A stretch of 64,000 nt of DNA, from positions 1,253,001-1,317,000 of the forward strand of contig CP119325.1 in assembly GCA_029202525.1 (NCBI GenBank). Reading direction: 5' to 3'. Below, in pieces: positions 8,677 through 17,767 of the stretch. Numbering within the stretch: position 1 is the stretch's first letter; every line of letters starts with the position of its first letter. The position numbers were made by a program, and so were the translations under genes. The notes under the pieces are model-generated. The model saw nothing but the letters and a program-made list of their open reading frames with translations, was not told the DNA's origin and did not search any database. Origin of the DNA: Candidatus Pseudomonas phytovorans (GTDB taxonomy: Bacteria; Pseudomonadota; Gammaproteobacteria; Pseudomonadales; Pseudomonadaceae).

Positions 8677-9438
8677 ATGCCGATCCGATTTTTCATCAAA
8701 CAATGGCTGATGCCGCCGGGCATCCTTTTCCTGCTGCTGCTCGCGGCGTGGTGGCTGCGTGCGCGGCGGCCACGGCTGGCGGCGCTGTGTTTTGCCATGG
8801 GGCTCGGTGGCCTGTGGCTTATGAGCCTGCCGCTGATGGTGCAGGAAACCGCCCGTGTGCTGGAAAGCGAGCCACCGTTGGCCGTGAGCGACTGGGCCAC
8901 TTTGGCGAGCCGGGCGGATGCGATTGTGGTGCTGGGGGCGGGGCGTGAGCGCGGCGACCCGGCCTGGGGCGGTAGCGACCAGCCCACTGCCACGGCGCTG
9001 GAACGCATGCGCTTTGCCGCGCGGCTGGCCAAGGCCTCGGGCTTGCCAGTGTTGACCAGTGGTGGATTGCACTACGGCACGCCGCCGAGCGAGGCGCGGC
9101 TGATGGCTGATCGCCTGCATGAAGATTTTGCGGTCGAAGTGAAGTGGCGCGAAGAGGCCAGTCGCACGACCTGGGAAAATGCCCAGCTCACGGCCAAGGT
9201 GTTGCAGCCGTTGGGGATTCACCGTGTGGTGGTGGTGACCCAGGCCTGGCACATGCAGCGCTCGCGCTGGAGCTTCGAGCAGGCGGGGTTCGAGGTGGTG
9301 CCGGCGCCGGTGGGGTTCCTGGGGCGCGATCATGCACGGCCGTTTGGCGGCTTGCTGCCGGAGAGCCGGGCAATGTGGCAGAGCGGGCAATTGTTCAATG
9401 AAGTGGTGGGGTTGGTGGGGTATCGGGTGTTCTACTGA
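8677..9438 (+). CDS. YdcF/ElyC-family protein (DUF218)
   Basis: Membrane-anchored protein of 253 residues with two N-terminal hydrophobic helices (about 10-28 and 35-55) followed by a DUF218 domain: DAIVVLGAGRERG, TALERMRFAARLAKASGLPVL, TSGGLHYG, and VVVVTQAWHMQRSRWSFEQ. Family members such as ElyC and SanA affect envelope carbon-lipid or wall-precursor metabolism, but the reaction is unsettled, so only the family is called. The start at 8677 has a near-perfect Shine-Dalgarno AAGGAGGTG ending 6 bases upstream; an upstream in-frame start at 8635 lacks one. Confidence 0.85.
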   Translation: MPIRFFIKQWLMPPGILFLLLLAAWWLRARRPRLAALCFAMGLGGLWLMSLPLMVQETARVLESEPPLAVSDWATLASRADAIVVLGAGRERGDPAWGGSDQPTATALERMRFAARLAKASGLPVLTSGGLHYGTPPSEARLMADRLHEDFAVEVKWREEASRTTWENAQLTAKVLQPLGIHRVVVVTQAWHMQRSRWSFEQAGFEVVPAPVGFLGRDHARPFGGLLPESRAMWQSGQLFNEVVGLVGYRVFY

Positions 9439-9460
9439 GCCAAGGGTGCACTCGATTCCT

Positions 9461-9575
9461 TGTAGGAGCGGCCTTGTGTCGCGATGGGCTGCGTAGCAGC
9501 CCCAGAATTCAGCGTTTACACCAAGAATGCCGGGGCCGCTTTGCGGCCCGATCGCGACACAAGGCCGCTCCTACA
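9461..9575. repeat. Inverted repeat pair of the TGTAGGAGCGGCC type
   Basis: Perfect 25-bp arms at 9461-9485 and 9551-9575, each followed or preceded internally by its own GC hairpin (9486-9503, 9532-9549). It lies between convergent genes and may help end both transcripts. Confidence 0.85.
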
Positions 9576-9593
9576 GGGATCTGTGTCGCCTGG

Positions 9594-11111
9594 TTAGACG
9601 GTTTTGGCTATGCGCCCTGCCAGCAACGCCCAACCCAGCAGCAGCACACAGACAATCGCCAGCGGCCAGGAGCGCCATTTCAGGTACGGCGTCAGTTGCT
9701 GCATCGGCACCACTTCGCCATACAGCACCGCTTGCTGGAACTGCGGCACCTGCGTGGTAATGCGCCCAAACGGGTCAATCAGTGCAGTCACGCCGTTGTT
9801 GGTGGCGCGGATCATCCAGCGGCCGGCTTCCAGTGCGCGCATCTGTGCCATCTGCAAGTGCTGCAGAGGGCCTATCGACTTGCCGAACCAGGTGTCGTTG
9901 CTGATGGTCAGCAGCAGGTCGCTGCGTGCGGCCAGGCCTGCAGCAAACTCGGGGTAGACCACTTCGTAACAGATGTACGGCGCAATCTGATAGCCCTTGG
10001 CCTGCAACAGCGGCTGGTCTTCCGGCCCGCGGGCGAAGTCGGACATGGGCAGGTTGAAGAACTCGATGGCGCCACGCAGCATGTCCTGCAACGGCACGTA
10101 CTCGCCGAACGGCACCAGCTTCTGCTTGAGGTAGGTGCCGTCGCCTTCACCGGTGACGGTGATGCCGTTGTAATAGCGGCGCTGGTGATGCACCACTTCA
10201 CGCACGGGCACGCCGGTGATCAGCGCCGTATGCCGCTCGGCGGCGAAGCGGCCCATCACGTCGATGTAACCCTGAGCCTGGTCCTTGAGCACCGGCACTG
10301 CGGTTTCCGGCCAGATCAGCAGGTCCACCGGCCTGGAACTGAAGCTCAGGTCACGGTACAGCGCCAGTTGCGCATCGATGTGCGCCGGGTCCCATTTCAG
10401 GTCCTGCTCGACGTTGCCTTGAATGGCTGCCACTTTCAGCGGGTCACCCGCCGGTTTGGTCCAGGCATGGCCCTTCAGCGCCAGGCCCAGTGCCCATGGT
10501 GCCAGCAACAGCAGGCAGGCCACGGCCAGGAACGAGGGGCGTGCGCGCAGGCGCTGCAGGTTGCACAGCAGGGCGGCAGTGAGCGCCAGGGTGAAGGAAA
10601 CCAGCCACACACCACCCAGCGGTGCCAGGCCGGCGAGTGGGCCGTCCAGCTGGCTGTAGCCAGCGTAGAGCCAGGGGAAACCGGTCAGGAACCAGCCGCG
10701 GAAGGCCTCTTGCAGCAGCCACAGGGCGGCGAAGCACAAGGCATCGGCCAGCGGCGCTTCAGTACGCCTCAGCCAGCGTGCCCACAGCCAGGTGGGCAGG
10801 GCAAAGAACCAGGCCAGGGCGGCGAAAAACGCCAACAGCAGCAGGATCGCCAGCAGCGGCGAGGCGCCGCCGTAGGTGTTCATGCTGACGTAGATCCACC
10901 AGGTGCCGGCGCCATACAGGCCAAAACCGAACCACCAGCCCCGCCACATGGCCTGGCGCGGGGTGAGTTCGCGCAGGCCAAGGTAGAGCACAGCGATGGA
11001 CAATATGGCCAGCGGCCAGATGTCGAACGGCGCCAGGGCCAGAAGGGTGGAAGCACCGGCCGCCAGGGCCAGCAGGTTACCGGGCCAGCCGGGGCGGGTG
11101 ATCCAACGCAT
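9594..11111 (-). CDS. lnt: Apolipoprotein N-acyltransferase
   Basis: Inner-membrane enzyme that adds the third acyl chain to the lipoprotein N-terminal cysteine. 505 residues: about seven hydrophobic segments in the first 200, then a nitrilase-type CN_hydrolase domain. The catalytic Glu-Lys-Cys triad is visible as LIWPETAVP, GTYLKQKLVPFGEY and APYICYEVVYPE. It starts 8 bases after the corC stop, so it is the last gene of phoH-ybeY-corC-lnt. Confidence 0.96.
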   Translation of the reverse strand: MRWITRPGWPGNLLALAAGASTLLALAPFDIWPLAILSIAVLYLGLRELTPRQAMWRGWWFGFGLYGAGTWWIYVSMNTYGGASPLLAILLLLAFFAALAWFFALPTWLWARWLRRTEAPLADALCFAALWLLQEAFRGWFLTGFPWLYAGYSQLDGPLAGLAPLGGVWLVSFTLALTAALLCNLQRLRARPSFLAVACLLLLAPWALGLALKGHAWTKPAGDPLKVAAIQGNVEQDLKWDPAHIDAQLALYRDLSFSSRPVDLLIWPETAVPVLKDQAQGYIDVMGRFAAERHTALITGVPVREVVHHQRRYYNGITVTGEGDGTYLKQKLVPFGEYVPLQDMLRGAIEFFNLPMSDFARGPEDQPLLQAKGYQIAPYICYEVVYPEFAAGLAARSDLLLTISNDTWFGKSIGPLQHLQMAQMRALEAGRWMIRATNNGVTALIDPFGRITTQVPQFQQAVLYGEVVPMQQLTPYLKWRSWPLAIVCVLLLGWALLAGRIAKTV

Positions 11112-11119
11112 GTTTGTCC

Positions 11120-11959
11120 TTAACGGGTGATCGGGGTCAGGCGCAGCAAGTGTATCCGCCGGCTGTCAGCGTTGAGAATCCGGAACTTGTAAGACCCGAT
11201 CTCGGTGGTTTCGTTGCGCTTGGGCAGGTGGCCGAAAGCACTCATCACCAGGCCGCCGACCGTGTCGAACTCGTCATCGGAGAACTCGCTGTCGAAGAAC
11301 TCGTTGAAGTTGTCGATCGGGGTAAGCGCCTTGACCAGGAAGTCACCGCTGGGCAGCGGCTTGATGTAGCTGTCTTCCTCAACGTCGTGCTCGTCCTCGA
11401 TATCGCCGACGATCTGCTCCAGCACGTCTTCGATGGTGACCAGGCCCGCCACACCGCCATATTCGTCGATGACGATGGCCATGTGGTTATGGTTGGCGCG
11501 GAACTCGCGCAGCAACACGTTCAGGCGCTTGGACTCGGGCACGAAAGTGGCCGGGCGCAGCAGGTCCTTGATGTTGAAGCTGTCGCCGTTCTCCTTGAGG
11601 ATCAGCGGCAGCAGGTCTTTGGCGAGCAGGATGCCAAGCACATCGTCGTGGCTTTCGCCGATCACCGGGTAGCGCGAGTGCGCGGCTTCGATTACTGCTG
11701 GCAGAAACTCGCGAGGCGACTGGCCGGCCTTGATGCTGTTCATTTGCGAGCGCGGCACCATGATGTCGCGCACCTGCAGGTCTGCGACCTGAATGGCGCC
11801 TTCGACGATGGTCAGCGCTTCGCTGTCCAGCAGTTTGTTCTGATGGGCTTCGCGCAGCAGCTCAAGGAGCTCCTGGCGGTTTTTCGGCTCATGGGCAAAA
11901 GCCTGGGTCAGTTTGCCCAGCCAGGACTTTTGCCCGTTGCTCGATCGATCTTCGCTCAT
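11120..11959 (-). CDS. corC: HlyC/CorC-family transporter-associated protein (YbeX)
   Basis: Cytosolic protein of 279 residues with paired CBS domains (VRDIMVPRSQM, then the second around DEYGGVAGLVTIEDVLEQIV) and a C-terminal CorC_HlyC domain (GGLVMSAFGHLPKRNE). Homologues are linked to magnesium and cobalt handling and, as YbeX, to ribosome metabolism, in line with its neighbours ybeY and phoH. Start chosen at MSEDRSSNGQKSW (11959), the family-like N-terminus; the longer frame overlaps ybeY. Confidence 0.93.
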   Translation of the reverse strand: MSEDRSSNGQKSWLGKLTQAFAHEPKNRQELLELLREAHQNKLLDSEALTIVEGAIQVADLQVRDIMVPRSQMNSIKAGQSPREFLPAVIEAAHSRYPVIGESHDDVLGILLAKDLLPLILKENGDSFNIKDLLRPATFVPESKRLNVLLREFRANHNHMAIVIDEYGGVAGLVTIEDVLEQIVGDIEDEHDVEEDSYIKPLPSGDFLVKALTPIDNFNEFFDSEFSDDEFDTVGGLVMSAFGHLPKRNETTEIGSYKFRILNADSRRIHLLRLTPITR

Positions 11960-11984
11960 GGCGGTTCTCGTGATCCTTCGTGTT

Positions 11985-12458
11985 TCAGTGTGTGAGAGAG
12001 TCGGTTTCATCGTCGGCGTACGGGTCAGGGTGACCCAGTTCTGCCAGCAATTCCCGTTCCAGGCTTTCCATTTCCTCGGCTTCCTCATCATCGATGTGGT
12101 CGTAGCCGAGCAGGTGCAGGCAACCGTGGATGACCAGGTGCGCCCAGTGGGCCTCTAGCGACTTGCCTTGTTCGGCAGCTTCGCGTTCGACCACTGCCAC
12201 GCAGATGACCAGATCGCCCAGTAGCGGGATGTCGAGCAGGTCATCGGGCACATCGGCCGGGAACGACAGCACGTTGGTCGCGTAGTCTTTATGCCGGTAG
12301 GTGTGGTTCAGCTCACGGCCTTCGGCTTCGTCGACCAGGCGAATGGTCATTTCCGAGTCGGCGCTACGCTGGCGCAGGGCCAGTTCGCACCAGCGGCGGA
12401 AGTCGGCGTCATCCGGGGCGGTAGCGTCCGTTGCCCGTTGCAGATCAAGTTCAAGCAT
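11985..12458 (-). CDS. ybeY: Endoribonuclease YbeY, rRNA maturation factor
   Basis: Single-strand RNase involved in 16S rRNA 3'-end maturation and ribosome quality control. 157 residues with the zinc-binding signature HLVIHGCLHLLGYDH (three histidines) and the NVLSFPAD strand. The start at 12458 lies inside the end of phoH, an 8-base overlap that implies translational coupling. Confidence 0.96.
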   Translation of the reverse strand: MLELDLQRATDATAPDDADFRRWCELALRQRSADSEMTIRLVDEAEGRELNHTYRHKDYATNVLSFPADVPDDLLDIPLLGDLVICVAVVEREAAEQGKSLEAHWAHLVIHGCLHLLGYDHIDDEEAEEMESLERELLAELGHPDPYADDETDSLTH

Positions 12459-13449
12459 CTTTGCCGGGCGCCTCGGGCTTGTATTGGCGGCCCTCGAAGC
12501 GGTCATACGCTTCGACAATGCGCTGCACCAGTGGGTGACGAACCACATCTTTGGGTTGGAAGTGGGTAAAACTGATGCCCGGAACGTCTTTCAGAACCTC
12601 GATGACGTGCGCCAGGCCCGACTTGGTGCCTCGTGGCAGGTCGACCTGGGTAATGTCGCCGGTAATCACCGCCGTGGAGCCGAAGCCGATGCGGGTAAGG
12701 AACATTTTCATCTGTTCCAGCGTAGTGTTCTGGCTTTCGTCGAGGATGATGAAGCTGTTGTTCAGGGTGCGGCCACGCATGTAGGCCAGCGGGGCGATCT
12801 CGATCACCTGGCGTTCGATCAGCTTGGCCACGTGTTCGAAACCGAGCATTTCGTACAGGGCGTCGTACAGGGGGCGCAGGTACGGGTCGATCTTCTGCGC
12901 CAGGTCACCGGGCAGGAAGCCAAGCTTTTCGCCTGCCTCAACCGCCGGGCGCACCAGCAGGATACGGCGCACCTGTTCGCGCTCGAGCGCGTCCACGGCA
13001 CAAGCCACTGCGAGGTAGGTCTTGCCGGTCCCGGCCGGGCCAATGCCGAAGTTGATGTCGTTGGCCAGGATTTCCTTCACGTAGCGCTGCTGGTTGAGCC
13101 CGCGCGGGCGTATGTTGCCCTTGCGCGTACGCAGCGACACGCTGACCTCGTTGACGGCCGGGTTGTCGATGTTCTCGACAGCCGACTCCTGCAGGTACAG
13201 GTGCACGGTTTCCGGCGACAGGTCGTTGGCCTTGGTCTCGCGGTAGAGACGGCGCAGCAACTGTTCGGCGGCAGAGGTGGTCTTGGGTTCGCCGATCAGC
13301 TCGAACTGATTGCCGCGGTTGCGGATCTCGATGGCCAAGCGCTGCTCGATCAGGCGCAAGTGCTCGTCGAACTGCCCGCACAAGTTGGCGAAACGGTGGG
13401 CCTCGAAGGGCTCGAGGATGAAACGATGGGGTTCTATGGGTGCGTTCAA
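12451..13449 (-). CDS. PhoH-family ATPase (YbeZ)
   Basis: Nucleotide-binding protein that partners YbeY in RNA metabolism. 332 residues: an N-terminal KH-like region (RNRGNQFELIGEP), then the PhoH P-loop GPAGTGKTYLAVACAV, the Walker B FIILDESQN and the sensor motif STAVITGDITQVDLPRG. First gene of the phoH-ybeY-corC-lnt run. In P. aeruginosa miaB lies directly upstream; here it does not. Confidence 0.95.
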   Translation of the reverse strand: MNAPIEPHRFILEPFEAHRFANLCGQFDEHLRLIEQRLAIEIRNRGNQFELIGEPKTTSAAEQLLRRLYRETKANDLSPETVHLYLQESAVENIDNPAVNEVSVSLRTRKGNIRPRGLNQQRYVKEILANDINFGIGPAGTGKTYLAVACAVDALEREQVRRILLVRPAVEAGEKLGFLPGDLAQKIDPYLRPLYDALYEMLGFEHVAKLIERQVIEIAPLAYMRGRTLNNSFIILDESQNTTLEQMKMFLTRIGFGSTAVITGDITQVDLPRGTKSGLAHVIEVLKDVPGISFTHFQPKDVVRHPLVQRIVEAYDRFEGRQYKPEAPGKDA

Positions 13450-13546
13450 GGTCGTTTTTAGCCGCTCGACGGCAATGGGTGTGAACTCAAGAATAACCCT
13501 TGAATGCCAGTGGCGAAAGCACTGAAACGTTCAACGGTATGTAAGG

Positions 13547-13655
13547 CCTGTTCCGGCCTCTTCGCGGGTGAACCCGCTTCCACAGGTACTGCGCCGATTT
13601 CAAGGCCGGTCGAGATCCTGTGGGAGCGTGTTCACCCCGAAGAGGCCGGAACAGG
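13547..13655. repeat. REP pair (inverted) between phoH and DUF1820 gene
   Basis: Imperfect inverted arms of about 40 bases at 13547-13586 and 13617-13655. Each contains a complete TTCGCGGG...CCCGC REP palindrome extended outward by CCTGTTCCGGCCTC. It occupies the interval where miaB would be expected. Confidence 0.8.
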
Positions 13656-13698
13656 TATCATGCCTGCCTTTTCTTACGCATGTGTTATCCCGCCAAAC

Positions 13699-14025
13699 AT
13701 GAGCAAACGCGAACCTGCCATCTATAAAGTGATCTTCCTCAACCAGGGGCAGGTCTTCGAGATGTATGCCAAGCAGATCTACCAGAGCGACCTGTGGGGC
13801 TTCCTGGAAATTGAGGAGTTCGTGTTCGGCGAGCGCTCGCAACTGGTGGTGGACCCGAGCGAAGAGAAGCTCAAGAGCCAGTTCGAGGGGGTGATCCGCA
13901 GTTTCGTGCCGATGCACTCAATAGTGCGAATCGACGAAGTGGAGCGCCTGGGCACGGCAAAGATCAGCGAAGCCAAAGGCGGCGGCAATGTGATGCCGTT
14001 CCCGATGCCAATGCCGGAAAAGTAA
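13699..14025 (+). CDS. DUF1820 family protein
   Basis: Cytosolic protein of 108 residues, beginning MSKREPAIYKVIFLNQGQ and containing the family core YQSDLWGFLEIEEFVFGE and PMHSIVRIDEVERLG. It ends in a Pro/Met-rich tail (PFPMPMPEK). Function unknown; the family is confined mainly to gammaproteobacteria and sits beside miaB in P. aeruginosa. Start chosen at ATG 13699; the frame upstream runs into repeat DNA. Its 3' end meets the Sel1 gene with 3 bases between the stops. Confidence 0.9.
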   Translation: MSKREPAIYKVIFLNQGQVFEMYAKQIYQSDLWGFLEIEEFVFGERSQLVVDPSEEKLKSQFEGVIRSFVPMHSIVRIDEVERLGTAKISEAKGGGNVMPFPMPMPEK

Positions 14026-14028
14026 GCC

Positions 14029-14574
14029 TCAGGGGAGTGGCGAGAACGGCGTGCGCCCTTCGGCGTTCTGCAGTTCCAGCAGGTATTTGCGGAAGATCTG
14101 GCCGAGCACCTGGGTGGCGTGCTCCAGTTCGTCGCGGGGCATTTGTTCGGTCACTTCGTCGGCCATGTCCAGCGCATCTTCTGCACCGTTGACCGCGGCC
14201 ATTTTCAGCAGGATGTAGGCCTGCACGTTGTTGGCCTTGACCCCTTCGCCATGGAAAAACATAGCACCCAGACGGTACTGGGCGTCGGCCTGGCCTTGCA
14301 ACGAAGCCTTCTGGAACCAGTCCAGGGCTTTGTTCAGGTTTTTCGGCGTTTGCGTGTAGTAGTACTCGCCCAGTTCGAATTGCGCCTGGGCATCCCCCGC
14401 GGTAGCCGTCTGCTCGCAGGCCTTGAGGGCGTTTGCCAGGTCTTCAGGCTGAACATTCAAGGTGCAGCGGCCCGTCGCCGGAATCAGCAACGAGTTACCG
14501 CCCTCCGCCAAGGCCAGCAGGGGCTGAAGAAGCAACAGGCAGCCCAGGGTCAGGGCGCGGCCGGTGCGGTTCAT
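14029..14574 (-). CDS. Secreted Sel1/TPR-repeat protein
   Basis: 181 residues with a cleavable signal peptide (MNRTGRALTLGCLLLLQPLLALA). Two Sel1-like repeats follow: AQAQFELGEYYYTQTPKNLN and ADAQYRLGAMFFHGEGVKAN, then a helical tail. Such repeats usually mediate protein contacts in the periplasm; the partner is unknown. GAGGT lies about 9 bases before ATG 14574. The same gene sits between hemL and DUF1820 in P. aeruginosa (PA3978 position). Confidence 0.85.
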   Translation of the reverse strand: MNRTGRALTLGCLLLLQPLLALAEGGNSLLIPATGRCTLNVQPEDLANALKACEQTATAGDAQAQFELGEYYYTQTPKNLNKALDWFQKASLQGQADAQYRLGAMFFHGEGVKANNVQAYILLKMAAVNGAEDALDMADEVTEQMPRDELEHATQVLGQIFRKYLLELQNAEGRTPFSPLP

Positions 14575-14728
14575 GGGGATCGACTTACCTCTGCGAAGCT
14601 GCGGCCAATGTCTCTGGTGGCACATTATGGGATAAGCAGCGCCAACCTTACAAAGTTTTACTCGAATTTCTGCTTGGTTGGGGAAGTCAGCTGATTGTAT
14701 CGGGTCAATTGTTGCCTGTATTGGCCCC

Positions 14729-14845
14729 TGTGGGAGTGGCCTTGTGTCGCGAAAGGGCCGCAGAGCGGCCCCAGAATTTCAGCAAAAATGCTTGGATTGC
14801 TGGGGCTGCTTTGCAGCCCTTTCGCGACGCAAGGCCGCTCCCACA
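14729..14845. repeat. Inverted repeat pair downstream of hemL
   Basis: 30-bp arms at 14729-14758 and 14816-14845 (two mismatches) joined by two inner GC hairpins. The 3' arm ends 18 bases before the hemL stop codon, so it probably marks the end of the thiD-thiE-hemL transcript. Confidence 0.85.
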
Positions 14846-14863
14846 AAGGCGCGGTGCACTGCT

Positions 14864-16147
14864 TTACTTCAGGGCTGCGAAGGCCTTTTCAGCTGCATCC
14901 AGTGTGATCTGCAGTTCCTTGTCGCCATGAGCGATGGAAGTGAAGCCGGCCTCGAACGCGCTCGGCGCCAGGTACACACCACCTTCCAGCATCAGGTGGA
15001 AGAAGCGCTTGAAGCGTTCGGCATCGCTGCTCATCACGTCTTCAAAGGTAACAATGTCGTCGGCGCCGCTGAAGTACAGGCCGAACATGGCACCCGCCTG
15101 GGTGGTGACGAACGGTATGCCGGCGGCATCGGCACGTTGTTGCAGGCCGTCGAGCATGCGGCTGGTGTAGTCGGTCAGCTCGGTGTGGAAACCCGGGCGG
15201 CTGATCAGCTTCAGGGTAGTCAGGCCGGCTGCCATGGCCAGCGGGTTGCCTGAAAGCGTGCCGGCCTGGTAGACCGGACCGAGCGGGGCGATGCAGCCCA
15301 TGATTTCGCGTTTGCCGCCGAAGCAGCCGACAGGCATGCCGCCACCGACGATCTTGCCGAAGGTCGACAGGTCGGGCTTGATGCCGTAGTGGCCCTGGGC
15401 ACCACCCAGAGAAACGCGGAAACCGGTCATCACTTCGTCGAAGATCAGCACCACGCCGTGTTTGTCGCACTGCTCACGCAGTCCTTCAAGGAAGCCCGGC
15501 GCCGGGGGGACGCAGTTCATGTTGCCGGCCACGGGCTCGACGATGATGCAGGCCACGGTCTGGCCGACGTCGGCCAAGGTTTTCTCGACCGCAGCGATGT
15601 CGTTGAACGGCAGGGTCAGGGTGTGCTTGGCAAAGTCTGCCGGCACGCCGGCCGAGCTAGGCACGCCCTGGGTCAGCAGGCCGGAGCCGGCTTTTACCAG
15701 CAGGCTGTCGGAGTGGCCGTGGTAGCAGCCTTCGAACTTGATGATGGCGTCACGGCCGGTGTAGCCACGGGCCAGGCGGATGGCGCTCATGGTGGCTTCG
15801 GTGCCCGAGCTGACCATGCGCACCATTTCCATGGACGGCACCAGCGAGCAGACCAGGTCGGCCATGTCGGTTTCCATGGCGGTCGGTGCGCCGTAGGACA
15901 GTCCGTGCTCCAGCTGCTTGCGTACCGCATCCAGCACATCCGGGTGGCCGTGGCCGAGAATCATCGGGCCCCATGAGCCGACGTAGTCGACATAGCGCTT
16001 GTCGTCTTCGTCAACGACGTAGGCGCCTTCTGCATGCTTGAAGAACAGCGGCGTGCCGCCCACGCTCTTGAATGCGCGCACTGGCGAGTTGACGCCGCCG
16101 GGGATGTGCTTCTGGGCTTTGGCGAACAGGTCTTCGGAACGGGACAT
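14864..16147 (-). CDS. hemL: Glutamate-1-semialdehyde 2,1-aminomutase
   Basis: PLP enzyme making 5-aminolevulinate, the tetrapyrrole precursor, from glutamate-1-semialdehyde. 427 residues; starts MSRSEDLFAKAQKHIPGGVN. The PLP-binding region shows FDEVMTGFRVSLGGAQ and the Schiff-base lysine in STFGKIVGGGMPVG. It begins 17 bases after thiE, making thiD-thiE-hemL a likely operon. Confidence 0.97.
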   Translation of the reverse strand: MSRSEDLFAKAQKHIPGGVNSPVRAFKSVGGTPLFFKHAEGAYVVDEDDKRYVDYVGSWGPMILGHGHPDVLDAVRKQLEHGLSYGAPTAMETDMADLVCSLVPSMEMVRMVSSGTEATMSAIRLARGYTGRDAIIKFEGCYHGHSDSLLVKAGSGLLTQGVPSSAGVPADFAKHTLTLPFNDIAAVEKTLADVGQTVACIIVEPVAGNMNCVPPAPGFLEGLREQCDKHGVVLIFDEVMTGFRVSLGGAQGHYGIKPDLSTFGKIVGGGMPVGCFGGKREIMGCIAPLGPVYQAGTLSGNPLAMAAGLTTLKLISRPGFHTELTDYTSRMLDGLQQRADAAGIPFVTTQAGAMFGLYFSGADDIVTFEDVMSSDAERFKRFFHLMLEGGVYLAPSAFEAGFTSIAHGDKELQITLDAAEKAFAALK

Positions 16148-16164
16148 GAAAAATTCTCTCGAAA

Positions 16165-16788
16165 TCAGGATGCGAACAAGGCGTTGAAGGCGCGGGCGCG
16201 GCGGGTAACTTCCTGCGCGCTGTCGGCACCGAACAGGCCATGGATCACCGCCAGCAGGTCGGCACCGTGGGCGACCAGCGGGGCGGCGTTGTCGAGGGTG
16301 ATGCCGCCGATTACGGCAATCGGCAGTTTCACCTGGGCACGCGCCTGCTCAAGCAGTTCGACGTTGGCGGCGGGCGCGCCCGGCTTGGTAACGGAATTGA
16401 AGAAGCGGCCGAACGCTACGTAGCTGGCGCCCTCGCTGGCGGCCTGGGCGGCCAGTTCGAGGCTGGCGTGGCACGTAGAGCCGATGATCGCCTGGCGGCC
16501 GAGCAGGGCGCGGGCCGGGGTCAGCGGGCCGTCGGTCTGGCCCAGGTGCACGCCGACGCCCAGGCGCGCGGCCAGTTCGGCATCGTCGTTGATCAGCAGC
16601 TCGGTGCCGTAGCGTTCGCAGAGTTTCAGCAGCCCTTCGGCTTCACGCAGGCGGCGCGCCGCGTCGTCACTTTTGTCGCGGTACTGCAGCAGGCACACGC
16701 CGCCTTCCAGTGCCGCCTCGACATGGGACAGGAAACGGCCGGCGAGCAGCTGGCTGTCGGTGATGGCGTACAGACCGCGTAGCTTCAT
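16165..16788 (-). CDS. thiE: Thiamine-phosphate synthase
   Basis: Condenses HMP-pyrophosphate with the thiazole phosphate to form thiamine monophosphate. 207 residues in a TIM barrel; visible motifs are GLYAITDSQL at the N-terminus, LLQYRDKS (the pyrophosphate-binding strand), LLINDDAELA, GVHLGQTD and a C-terminal IAVIGGITLDN. ATG 16788 lies 13 bases after the thiD stop, whereas the longer frame overlaps thiD. Confidence 0.95.
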   Translation of the reverse strand: MKLRGLYAITDSQLLAGRFLSHVEAALEGGVCLLQYRDKSDDAARRLREAEGLLKLCERYGTELLINDDAELAARLGVGVHLGQTDGPLTPARALLGRQAIIGSTCHASLELAAQAASEGASYVAFGRFFNSVTKPGAPAANVELLEQARAQVKLPIAVIGGITLDNAAPLVAHGADLLAVIHGLFGADSAQEVTRRARAFNALFAS

Positions 16789-16801
16789 TGAAGGCCTCGT
16801 A

Positions 16802-17599
16802 TCAGGAGCAGAAGTCCAGGGGCAGGCGGCGCGGCACGAACTGGCCTTTGCCCAGCTGCTCGGCGTCACGCAGGGTGCGCCAGGTGTATTCCAGGGCGCT
16901 GCGCACGGCGCTTTCCAGCTGCTCGCCAAGGGCAAGGCGGCCGGCCAGGGCGCTGGCCAGGGTGCAGCCCGAGCCGTGGTAGCTGCCCGGTAGGCGTTGG
17001 CAGGTCCAGGTGTGACGCTGGCCGTCCTGGGTATACAGGCGGTTGTGAATTTCGTCTTCGTCGCCGTGACCGCCAGTAATCAGCAGGTGTCTACAGAACG
17101 GCAGGAGTTTTTCGGCGCACTCGTCCGCAGTGCCTTCGGGCAGTTCAGCCAGGATGCGTGCTTCGGGCAGGTTCGGCGTGGCGATGGTCGCCAGCGGCAA
17201 CAGGCGTTCGCGCATGGCGTAGCCCACTTCGTCCTTGCCCAGGCGGCCACCGCCACCGGCACGCAGCACCGGGTCGCAGACCAGCGGCAGATGCGGGTGG
17301 GCAGCCAGCAGTTCGGCGACGGTGTCGACCATGTCGATCGAGCCGAGCATGCCCAGCTTGACTGCGGCTACTGTGGAGTCGGCCAGCACGGCGTTGGCCT
17401 GGGCCAGCACCCACTCGCGGTCGAGCACGCGGAAGTCGGAAACGTTGACGGTATCCTGCACGGTCAGGGCGGTCACTGCAGGCGCTGCGTGACAGCCTTG
17501 GGCGATCAGGGCTTCGATATCTGCCTGCAGGCCGGCGCCGCCACTGGGGTCGTGGCCGGAGAGACAGAGGACAACGGGGCGGGAGCTGTAGGTATTCAT
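16802..17599 (-). CDS. thiD: Hydroxymethylpyrimidine/phosphomethylpyrimidine kinase
   Basis: Ribokinase-fold enzyme phosphorylating HMP twice for thiamine synthesis. 265 residues; CLSGHDPSGGAGLQADI near residue 12 is the HMP-binding site, VCDPVLRAGGG and the anion-hole segment PGSYHGSGCTLASALAG are both present. Start MNTYSSRP at 17599. No TPP-riboswitch signature is visible in the 265 bases before it. Confidence 0.95.
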   Translation of the reverse strand: MNTYSSRPVVLCLSGHDPSGGAGLQADIEALIAQGCHAAPAVTALTVQDTVNVSDFRVLDREWVLAQANAVLADSTVAAVKLGMLGSIDMVDTVAELLAAHPHLPLVCDPVLRAGGGGRLGKDEVGYAMRERLLPLATIATPNLPEARILAELPEGTADECAEKLLPFCRHLLITGGHGDEDEIHNRLYTQDGQRHTWTCQRLPGSYHGSGCTLASALAGRLALGEQLESAVRSALEYTWRTLRDAEQLGKGQFVPRRLPLDFCS

Positions 17600-17739
17600 G
17601 GTCGGCGAGCTTACCACCAAACCTGTTTGGGCGGATCGTCCGACAAACGACATTTATTGATCGATCGGTCAGATATTTGTTCTGTGCTCTTCTGAAAGCA
17701 TTGATTTAGAGCCTTTTCTTTGGTTTTTAACATGGTCGA

Positions 17740-17767
17740 TTGTCAGGTTGCGAAGCTATGCTAGAGT
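17740..17767 (+). promoter_or_regulatory. Possible sigma-70 promoter of the LadS-like gene
   Basis: TTGTCA at 17740-17745 and TAGAGT at 17762-17767 are separated by 16 bases, about 100 bases before the start codon. The surrounding 17600-17780 stretch is AT-richer than its flanks. Confidence 0.3.
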
